A stretch of 64,000 nt of DNA, from contig NZ_JAJEPW010000003.1 of the NCBI RefSeq assembly GCF_020687045.1, forward strand, positions 1 through 64,000, in the 5' to 3' direction. The position numbers and the translations under genes were made by a program. The notes under the pieces were generated by a model, which was given only the letters and a program-made list of their open reading frames with translations, had not been told where the DNA came from and did no database searches. Source of the stretch: Vescimonas cirricatena. Its GTDB lineage: Bacteria > Bacillota > Clostridia > Oscillospirales > Oscillospiraceae. Below, piece by piece: positions 57,901 through 64,000 of this stretch (position 1 is the stretch's first letter; every line of letters begins with the position of its first letter).

Positions 57901-59955
57901 ATGGCAGACCTGGGCACCAATGTGCGATATATCAAGGGCATCGGCGAGGCCCGGGCCGCCGCCCTGGAAAAGCTGGGCATTACCACCCTGGGGGACCTGA
58001 TCGCCTATTTCCCCCGGGGGTATGAGGACCGGACCCAGGTCCGCCCCATCCGGGAGCTGACCGCCGGGGAGAGCGTATGCGTCCGGGGCATGGTGGCGGC
58101 GGACCTGACGGCCTATCGCATTTCCGGAGGCCGCACCATCGCCAAGACCCGGGTGGTGGACGACAGCGGATCCCTGGACCTGGTGTTTTTCAACATGGAG
58201 CACCGGCGGGACGCCCTGCACCAGGGGGATGTGTGCGTCTTTTTCGGCAAGGTGGAGGACAATCTGCGGCGCAAGCAGATGATCAACCCCCTGTTTGAGC
58301 CGGAGGGGCGGCAGCAGGTCACCGGGCGCATCATGCCCATCTATCCCCTGACCGCCGGAGTCACCCAGGGGCTGATGGCCCGGGCCGCCCGCCAGGGGCT
58401 GGACGCCTGCCGGGAGCTGCTGCCGGACGTGCTGCCGGATGAGGTGCGGCAGGCCCACAAGCTGTGTTATGTAAACTATGCATATGAGAACATCCACTTT
58501 CCCGCCTCGCCGGAGGCCCTGGAGGTGGCCCGGCGGCGGCTGGTGTTCGAGGAGCTGTTTCTGCTGACCTGCGGTCTGCAGCTGCTGCGGCAGCGGCGGC
58601 GGGACGTGGCAGGCCCGGCCTGCCGGCGGATGAGCATGGAGCCCTTTTACCGGCGGCTGCCCTTTGCCCTGACCGGGGCCCAGCGCCGGGCCATTGCCGA
58701 CGCCGTGGAGGACATGGTGTCCGGCAAGCCCATGAACCGCCTGTGCCAGGGGGACGTGGGCAGCGGCAAGACCATGGTGGCGGCGGCGTGCATCTGGTTC
58801 GCCGTGGAAAACGGGTGGCAGACGGCCCTGATGGCCCCCACGGAAATTCTGGCCCGGCAGCACTATCAGGGGCTGGCGCCGCTGCTGGCCCGGTTTTCCA
58901 TCCGGTGCGCCCTGCTGACCGGGTCCACCCGGGCCAAGGAGCGGCGGGAGATTTTAGCGGGGCTGGCGGACGGGTCCATCGACCTGTGCATCGGCACCCA
59001 CGCCCTGCTGACGGAGGACGTGCAGTATCAGAAGCTGGGCCTGGTGGTAACGGACGAGCAGCACCGGTTCGGCGTGAACCAGCGGGCGGCCCTGTCCCAG
59101 AAGGCGGAGGACCCCCACCTGCTGGTGCTGTCGGCCACGCCTATCCCCCGGACCCTGGCCCTGGTGATCTATGGCGACCTGGACGTGTCGGTGATCGACG
59201 AGCTGCCTCCCGGGCGGCAGAAGGTGGACACCTTCGCCCTGGGGGAGAGCTATCGCCCCCGGGTGCAGGCCTTTATCCGGAAGCTGGCGGCGGTGGGACA
59301 GCAGATCTTCATCGTGTGCCCCCTGGTGGGGGAGGCGGACCAGATCCCCGACGAGCGCAAGGCCGTGACGGCCTACGCCAGGCAGCTGCAGGAGCAGGTG
59401 TTTCCGGACCTGCGGGTGGCGGTGCTCCACGGGAAGATGAAGCCCAGGGAGAAGGAGAAGGTCATGGCGGCCTTTGCCGCCGGAGAAAGCGACATCCTGG
59501 TGTCCACCACCGTGGTGGAGGTGGGGGTGGACGTGCCCAACGCCACCTGCATGGTGGTGGAAAACGCCGACCGGTTCGGCCTGTCCCAGCTGCACCAGCT
59601 GCGGGGCCGGGTGGGCCGGGGCAAGGCCAAAAGCTACTGCATCCTGCTGTCGGACAGCCAGAATGAGGAGACCCGGGCCCGGCTGAAGGTGATGACCCAG
59701 ACCAACGACGGCTTCCGCATCTCCCAGGAGGACCTGCGGCTGCGGGGGCCGGGAGATTTCTTCGGCCAGCGGCAGCACGGTCTGCCGGCCATGAAGATCG
59801 CCGACCTCAGCTGCGACATGCGGCTGCTGGACGAGGCCCAGACGGCGGCCCGGCAGCTGATGGAGCGTGACCCGGAGCTGACGGACCCGACCCACCGGCC
59901 CCTGCGCCGGCGCATCCGCCAGCTGTTCGACACCAACGCCGATATGCTGAACTGA
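57901..59955 (+). CDS. recG: ATP-dependent DNA helicase RecG
   Basis: A 684-residue fork-reversal helicase. Wedge/OB domain (YIKGIGEARAAALEKLGI, then YFPRGYEDRTQVRPI), Walker A CQGDVGSGKTMV near residue 285, DEQHRFGVNQR, LSATPIPRTLAL, TVVEVGVDVPNATCMVVENA, and QLHQLRGRVGRG. Length and order are typical. It follows the DHFR gene by 19 bases. Confidence 0.97.
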   Translation: MADLGTNVRYIKGIGEARAAALEKLGITTLGDLIAYFPRGYEDRTQVRPIRELTAGESVCVRGMVAADLTAYRISGGRTIAKTRVVDDSGSLDLVFFNMEHRRDALHQGDVCVFFGKVEDNLRRKQMINPLFEPEGRQQVTGRIMPIYPLTAGVTQGLMARAARQGLDACRELLPDVLPDEVRQAHKLCYVNYAYENIHFPASPEALEVARRRLVFEELFLLTCGLQLLRQRRRDVAGPACRRMSMEPFYRRLPFALTGAQRRAIADAVEDMVSGKPMNRLCQGDVGSGKTMVAAACIWFAVENGWQTALMAPTEILARQHYQGLAPLLARFSIRCALLTGSTRAKERREILAGLADGSIDLCIGTHALLTEDVQYQKLGLVVTDEQHRFGVNQRAALSQKAEDPHLLVLSATPIPRTLALVIYGDLDVSVIDELPPGRQKVDTFALGESYRPRVQAFIRKLAAVGQQIFIVCPLVGEADQIPDERKAVTAYARQLQEQVFPDLRVAVLHGKMKPREKEKVMAAFAAGESDILVSTTVVEVGVDVPNATCMVVENADRFGLSQLHQLRGRVGRGKAKSYCILLSDSQNEETRARLKVMTQTNDGFRISQEDLRLRGPGDFFGQRQHGLPAMKIADLSCDMRLLDEAQTAARQLMERDPELTDPTHRPLRRRIRQLFDTNADMLN

Positions 59956-59966
59956 GGTATGAAAAC

Positions 59967-60003
59967 AAACACCGGAGGGACAGCCGTCCCTCCGGTGTTT
60001 TCC
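59967..60003. terminator. terminator between recG and the HPr gene
   Basis: AAACACCGGAGGGAC/GTCCCTCCGGTGTTT stem with loop AGCC and T residues; it can serve both convergent genes. Confidence 0.9.
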
Positions 60004-60016
60004 GGTTATTTCGTTT

Positions 60017-60280
60017 TTACTCGCCCAGCTGATTGTCCACCAGCTGCGCCAGGGCCTCCACGGCCTCCTTGGCGTCGGGGCCGTCGGCGATCAGGGTGAT
60101 GGTGGTGCCCTTCACGATGCCCAGGGACAGAACGCCCAGCAGGCTCTTGGCGTTGACCCGGCGCTCCTCCTTCTCCACCCAGATGCCGCTTTTGAACTCG
60201 TTGGCCTTCTGGATAAAATAGGTAGCAGGCCGGGCGTGCAGGCCCACCTCATTGTTCACGGTAACTTCCTGTGTAAACAT
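60017..60280 (-). CDS. ptsH: HPr phosphocarrier protein
   Basis: An 87-residue protein. His15 lies in EVGLHARPAT, the site phosphorylated by enzyme I. Ser46 lies in NAKSLLGVLSLGI, the regulatory site for HPr kinase used in carbon catabolite control of Firmicutes. Both sites are intact, so it is HPr and not Crh. It is monocistronic with its own promoter. Confidence 0.96.
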   Translation of the reverse strand: MFTQEVTVNNEVGLHARPATYFIQKANEFKSGIWVEKEERRVNAKSLLGVLSLGIVKGTTITLIADGPDAKEAVEALAQLVDNQLGE

Positions 60281-60346
60281 TCCATTGCACTCCTTTTATG
60301 AAGCATTTTCGCAAAATGCGGGGACATACTTCTCTCACACTATAAT

Positions 60347-60374
60347 ATTATACCGAAACGGGGAAAGAAAGCAA
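60347..60374 (-). promoter_or_regulatory. promoter of ptsH
   Basis: Minus strand TTGCTT (60374-60369) and TATAAT (60352-60347) with 16 bases between. A GCATTTT/AAAATGC hairpin lies in the leader near 60303-60319. Confidence 0.65.
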
Positions 60375-60452
60375 TATCCAAAGCTACAAATTCTTGAAGC
60401 GGGGCCTGAAAAAAAGTTTGGCCCTTTTGGCAGAATCCACAAACTCCGTCTG

Positions 60453-62834
60453 TTATTTCAGCTCCACCACCGTTACGCCGGCCTCTCCCTCGCCATAGCG
60501 GCCCAGGCGGAAGCTCTTGACGGCCTTGTTCCGCTTGAGCATCTCGTGGACCGCCTTGCGCAGGGCGCCGGTGCCCTTGCCGTGGATGATGGTCACGGTG
60601 CCCAGCTTTGCCATCACGGCGCTGTCGATGTAATTCTCCACCACGCTTTCGGCCTCCAGGGTCTCATAGCCCCGGATATCCAGCTCCGACGAAGCCCGGG
60701 ACTGGAGATTCAGCTTGGGACTGCCGCCCACCGGAGCGGCGGGCTTCTTTTTGGGCTGGCCCTCCGGCAGGCGCACCTGCTGGGCCTTGACGGTCATCTT
60801 CATCTTCCCCGCCTGCAGGAGCAATGTGCCGTCGTTGTTGACGGCCAGCACCGAGGCGGCCATTTTCACCCCGGGAAGCTCCACCAGGTCCCCTACCTCG
60901 ATGGGGCGGCTGGGGGCGTAGGCAGGCTCCTGGGGCTCGCTGCGCAGGTGCAGGGCCTCCTGGGCCTGGTTCAGACTGTGCCGCACGGCGGCCTTGGCGT
61001 CGTTGAGCTCCTGGAAGTTGATCTGCTTTTGCTGCTGGCGGCGCAGCTGGTCCAGCTGGGCGAAGATCTCGTCGGCCTGGGCCTGGGCCTGGCGCACGAT
61101 GCGCTTGGCCTCGGCCTCGCCCTTGGTGCGGGCGTTTTCCTTGGCCTTCTCCATCTGCTCCCGGAAGGTCCGGGCCTTTCGGGCGTCCTCCTCCCGCTGA
61201 CGCCACAGGCGGTCCGCCTCGGCCTGGGCCTTCTCCAGCCGCTGGCGCTTCTCCTCCAATTGGGTCAGCACGTCCTCGAAACGGACGGAGTCGCTGTCCA
61301 TCTGCTGCTGGGCGGCCTGGATCACGGACTCGTCCAGCCCCAGCCGCCGGGAGATGGCGAAGGCGTTGGACTTGCCGGGGATGCCGATCAGCAGGCGGTA
61401 GGTGGGGCGCAGGGTCTGCACGTCGAACTCACAGCTGGCGTTTTCCACCCCCGCCGTGGTCATGGCGAAGGTTTTCAGCTCGGCATAGTGGGTGGTGGCG
61501 GCGATCAGCGCCCCCTGACTGCGGGCGCTTTCGATGATGGCAATGGCCAGGGCCGCGCCCTCGATGGGATCCGTACCGGCTCCCAGCTCGTCAAACAGCA
61601 GCAGGCTCTGGTCGTCCACCTCCCGCAGAATCTGGACGATGTTGGACATATGGGCGGAGAAGGTGGACAAGCTCTGTTCGATGCTCTGCTCGTCGCCTAC
61701 GTCTGCCAGCACCCGGTGGAACACCCGGACGGCGCTGCCGCTGTCGGCGGGGATGTGCAGGCCGCACTGGGCCATCAGGCACAGCAGGCCGATGGTTTTC
61801 AGGGTCACGGTCTTGCCGCCGGTGTTGGGGCCGGTGATCACCAGGGTGTCGAACTGCTCACCCAGCTCCACGGTGATGGGCACTGCCTTGGCCTGGTCCA
61901 GCAGCGGGTGCCGGGCCCGGCGCAGGGCCACGCCGCCCCGGCGGCGGACCTCCGGACGGCTGGCGTTGAGCTGATAGCTCAGCTGCGCCCGGGCAAAGAT
62001 CACGTCCAGGTGCACCAGAATGTCATAGTCCCAGAGGATGTTCTCCATCTGGGCGGCGCAGGCGGCGGACAGCTGCCGCAGGATGCGGTCGATCTCCTTC
62101 TGCTCCCGGGCCTCCAGCTCCTTCAGCTCATTGTTGGCCTGCACCACACCCATGGGCTCCACAAACAACGTGGCCCCGGAGGAGGAGATGTCGTGGACCA
62201 GGCCGGGCATACTGCCCTTGCACTCGGCCTTCACCGGCACCACGAACCGGCCGTCCCGCTGGGTGATCAGGGCCTCCTGCAGCACCTTGGCATAGGACGG
62301 CGAGGAGATGATGCGCTGGAGAATCTGGCGGCCCTTGGAGGCGGCCAGCCGCATTTTCCGGCGGATGTCCGCCAGCTCGCTGCTGGCGGTGTCGGCGATG
62401 GTCTCCTCGTCCAGAATGGCGGAGCGGATCTGCTCCTCTAAGTATTTATTGGTGTGCAGGGAGGCAAACAGGCGGTCCAGCACCGTCTCCTCCCCCTGGC
62501 GCTGGGCGTCGTAATCCGACACCCGGCGGCTGGCGGTGAGGACGCCGGCGATGTCCAGCAGCTCCCGGGTGTTCAGCATGCCGCCGTGGTCCGCCCGGGT
62601 CAGGGCGGCGGATACGTCCTTCACGCCGGAGAAGGACGGACTGCCGTGGAGTCCCAGCCGCTCCTTGGCGGCATCGGTCTCGTCCAGCAGCCGCAGCACC
62701 TCCTCCACGTCCGTGGAGGGGGTCAGCTTCAGGCACCGGTCCTTGGCCGCCTGGCTGACGGCCTTGGCCGCCAGCTTTTCCAGCACCGCCGGAAGCTCCA
62801 GGGTGCGGATGGATTTTTCAAATAATTCACTCAT
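60453..62834 (-). CDS. mutS2: endonuclease MutS2
   Basis: A 793-residue protein. There is no mismatch-binding domain; it starts MSELFEKSIRTLELPAVLEK. Walker A GPNTGGKTVTLKT near residue 340, Walker B LLFDELGAGTDPIEGAAL, a long coiled coil (about 520-620), and a C-terminal Smr domain (LDIRGYETLEAESVVENYID, then VTIIHGKGTGALRKAVHEML). It is linked to suppression of recombination and, in Bacillus, to ribosome rescue. It overlaps recO by eight bases. Confidence 0.96.
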   Translation of the reverse strand: MSELFEKSIRTLELPAVLEKLAAKAVSQAAKDRCLKLTPSTDVEEVLRLLDETDAAKERLGLHGSPSFSGVKDVSAALTRADHGGMLNTRELLDIAGVLTASRRVSDYDAQRQGEETVLDRLFASLHTNKYLEEQIRSAILDEETIADTASSELADIRRKMRLAASKGRQILQRIISSPSYAKVLQEALITQRDGRFVVPVKAECKGSMPGLVHDISSSGATLFVEPMGVVQANNELKELEAREQKEIDRILRQLSAACAAQMENILWDYDILVHLDVIFARAQLSYQLNASRPEVRRRGGVALRRARHPLLDQAKAVPITVELGEQFDTLVITGPNTGGKTVTLKTIGLLCLMAQCGLHIPADSGSAVRVFHRVLADVGDEQSIEQSLSTFSAHMSNIVQILREVDDQSLLLFDELGAGTDPIEGAALAIAIIESARSQGALIAATTHYAELKTFAMTTAGVENASCEFDVQTLRPTYRLLIGIPGKSNAFAISRRLGLDESVIQAAQQQMDSDSVRFEDVLTQLEEKRQRLEKAQAEADRLWRQREEDARKARTFREQMEKAKENARTKGEAEAKRIVRQAQAQADEIFAQLDQLRRQQQKQINFQELNDAKAAVRHSLNQAQEALHLRSEPQEPAYAPSRPIEVGDLVELPGVKMAASVLAVNNDGTLLLQAGKMKMTVKAQQVRLPEGQPKKKPAAPVGGSPKLNLQSRASSELDIRGYETLEAESVVENYIDSAVMAKLGTVTIIHGKGTGALRKAVHEMLKRNKAVKSFRLGRYGEGEAGVTVVELK

Positions 62835-63594
62835 ATTTCGTTTCCTCTTGCGGAAGAATGGTCTTGTAATAGTCCAGGGTACGGAAGCTGCGCTCCAGCT
62901 GGGCGGAAACGTAGGCGTCCGCCGCATGGTTCAGGGCACGCAGTCCCTCCGGCGGCAGGGAAAAGCTGTACAGCCGCCGGGGGTCGCCGTAGAGCACGTA
63001 TCGCAGGGCCGCCAGGCCCGACGCCGTCAGCGGCAGGGACAGGCCCCCTTTTTCCCGGCATTTGCCGCAGTGGACCACCCCGTGGACCACGTCCAGCATG
63101 GGATTTTCCGGCTGGGGTGCGCCGCACAGGGCGCAGCCATCGGCCATGGGCTCATAGCCTGCCAGGGCCATCAGCCGGAACTGGAACGCGGGCTTCACCA
63201 GCTGAGGCGGCTTTTTCAGGGCGCTGAGGGCATACAGGGCGTTGAGCAGCAGGGGCAGCACGTCGCCGCCGCAGCCGTCGGACACCGCCTCCGTCAGCTC
63301 GGCGAAGTAGGCCGCCAGGCTCAGGGCCGTCAGGTCCTGCCGCAGGCCGTCGAACAGCTCGATGGTGTCCGCCGCGTCCAGCATGGTCCACCGGCCCTTT
63401 TCATAGAGGGTCATCTCCGAATAGGCCAGCAGCTGGCAGGCCGCGGCCACGCGGCTGCCCTTGCGCCGGGCCCCCCGGGCGATCACGGAGAGCCTGCCCC
63501 GGTCCGGGGTCAGCACGGTGAGGATCTTGTCCGCGTCCCGGGTCACCGTTTCCCGCAGCACCAGGCCGCACGTTACGAATCGTTCCGGCTGCAT
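62827..63594 (-). CDS. recO: DNA repair protein RecO
   Basis: A 255-residue protein. OB-fold start (TCGLVLRETVTRDADKILTV, LSVIARGARR), helical domain, and the zinc site CALCGAP with HCGKCREKG. It loads RecA on SSB-coated DNA with RecR. The start ATG has AAGGAGGCG ahead and lies within the end of the yqzL-like gene. Confidence 0.95.
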   Translation of the reverse strand: MQPERFVTCGLVLRETVTRDADKILTVLTPDRGRLSVIARGARRKGSRVAAACQLLAYSEMTLYEKGRWTMLDAADTIELFDGLRQDLTALSLAAYFAELTEAVSDGCGGDVLPLLLNALYALSALKKPPQLVKPAFQFRLMALAGYEPMADGCALCGAPQPENPMLDVVHGVVHCGKCREKGGLSLPLTASGLAALRYVLYGDPRRLYSFSLPPEGLRALNHAADAYVSAQLERSFRTLDYYKTILPQEETKYE

Positions 63595-63668
63595 TCAGTC
63601 GCCTCCTTATACAGCAAGTATGCCTCCGGCGCTCCGGTGGCCCAGAACAGGGCCCAGCGCTCCTCCAT
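63573..63668 (-). CDS. yqzL: YqzL-family small protein
   Basis: A 31-residue protein: MEERWALFWATGAPEAYLLY, then KEATECSRNDS. The W-x-LF-x-TG-x-x-x-AYLLYKE pattern and position just upstream of recO match YqzL of Bacillus and Clostridia, whose function is unknown. GGAGGTG lies upstream of the ATG. It overlaps the recO start by 22 bases. Confidence 0.75.
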   Translation of the reverse strand: MEERWALFWATGAPEAYLLYKEATECSRNDS

Positions 63669-63741
63669 GGCTTTTCACCTCCGCCCATAGCTTGCCGCTT
63701 TTCCGGCGGCGTCATGAGTGGAAGCTTTTGGAGGGGGGATT

Positions 63742-63791
63742 ACTGCTCGTCATATCCCCTGGCGCGGATGAAATTCACATTATCCCGCCAG
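63742..63791 (-). repeat. 50-bp direct repeat, inner copy, encoding a duplicated C-terminus
   Basis: Identical to 63951-64000 except one base (G63770 against A63979). On the minus strand it encodes NWRDNVNFIRARGYDEQ and a TAA at 63742-63740. Reading back in the same frame gives HFRRSRWYEGSPVRYHLTG before a stop near 63890, with no start codon. So this copy is a gene fragment. Confidence 0.8.
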
Positions 63792-63948
63792 TTTGCCCCA
63801 GTCAGATGATATCTGACCGGGGACCCCTCATACCATCTGCTGCGGCGGAAATGAATTCCGCCGGCAGAAATTCTTTGAATTTACGCCGCAGAGCGGCGAG
63901 CGGCTGACGCCGCAAGAAAACTGGCACAGCATGGCCGATGGGAAGAAG

Positions 63949-64000
63949 TCACTGCTCGTCATATCCCCTGGCGCGGATAAAATTCACATTATCCCGCCAG
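63949..64000 (-). CDS. C-terminal end of an unidentified protein, cut by the window edge
   Basis: Minus strand WRDNVNFIRARGYDEQ then TGA at 63951-63949. The rest lies beyond the window. The same peptide is encoded by the inner copy at 63742-63791. I do not recognise the protein. The roughly 160 bases between the copies hold GC-rich inverted repeats (for example GGCGGAA/TTCCGCC near 63842-63860) and may be an inserted element. Confidence 0.6.
   Translation of the reverse strand, partial: WRDNVNFIRARGYDEQ

Noticed and set aside
60252..62441. A 729-codon plus-strand open frame
   Set aside because: Antisense shadow of mutS2; Leu/Gly/His-rich with no recognisable domain.

Overview
The window is one contiguous, GC-rich bacterial chromosome segment. 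The gene set and order (mnmE, miaB-mutS-mutL-miaA-hfq, ylmE-sepF-divIVA, uvrC, recG, HPr, mutS2, yqzL-recO), strong AGGAGG-type ribosome sites and TTGACA/TATAAT promoters point to a Clostridia member, most likely an Oscillospiraceae-type gut anaerobe. That assignment is inferred from gene content, not from a database search. No rRNA, CRISPR array or complete insertion sequence was seen.

Left flank (1-3.4 kb): a C25 tract and a REP-like hairpin, a single-cluster ferredoxin divergent from mnmE, an HxlR regulator behind a dense GGGAC repeat field, then an Smr-like gene overlapping a class I glutamine amidotransferase-like (C26) gene.

Island (about 3475-26649, 23.2 kb): lower GC than its flanks and inserted into the anticodon-loop segment of a tRNA-Ala(CGC) gene. 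The resident gene is split: its 3' half lies at 3429-3474 and its 5' half at 26650-26689, sharing a 10-bp core. The island carries its own intact tRNA-Ala(CGC) at 26445-26520. A 5'-truncated tyrosine recombinase and a DUF6076-like gene remain from the mobile backbone. The cargo is a plus-strand operon (4003-15734) of five SAM methyltransferases, three alpha/beta hydrolases, three ATC-hydrolase-like proteins, a frameshifted acetyltransferase and several small membrane proteins. A TetR gene with a fourth ATC-hydrolase-like gene follows. A convergent operon (24194 down to 17197) encodes a second TetR, a fused ECF ATPase-ATPase-EcfT protein, an MptD-type S component and a heterodimeric ABC exporter-fold pair. 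One operator motif, GTTAG-N6-CTAAC, occurs three times before the first operon and once before the transporter genes. The simplest reading is one regulon that makes or modifies a small molecule and moves it across the membrane. The product is unknown, and this is the best candidate here for an undescribed system.

Right flank (26.8-64 kb): a UvrD-like helicase; a seven-gene V-type ATPase operon in the order E-DUF2764-A-B-D-I-K, with Na+-ligand residues in subunit K; a degenerate P-type-ATPase-like membrane protein with a Glu/Pro tail; rlmB; the miaB-mutS-mutL-miaA-hfq block; an HlyD-like adaptor; ylmE-sepF-divIVA; an HAD protein; degV; an M29-type aminopeptidase; uvrC overlapping a short pyruvate-kinase-like gene; a GNAT gene overlapping a DHFR gene; recG; HPr; mutS2; recO; and yqzL. 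The last 260 bases contain a 50-bp direct repeat encoding the end of an unidentified protein twice.
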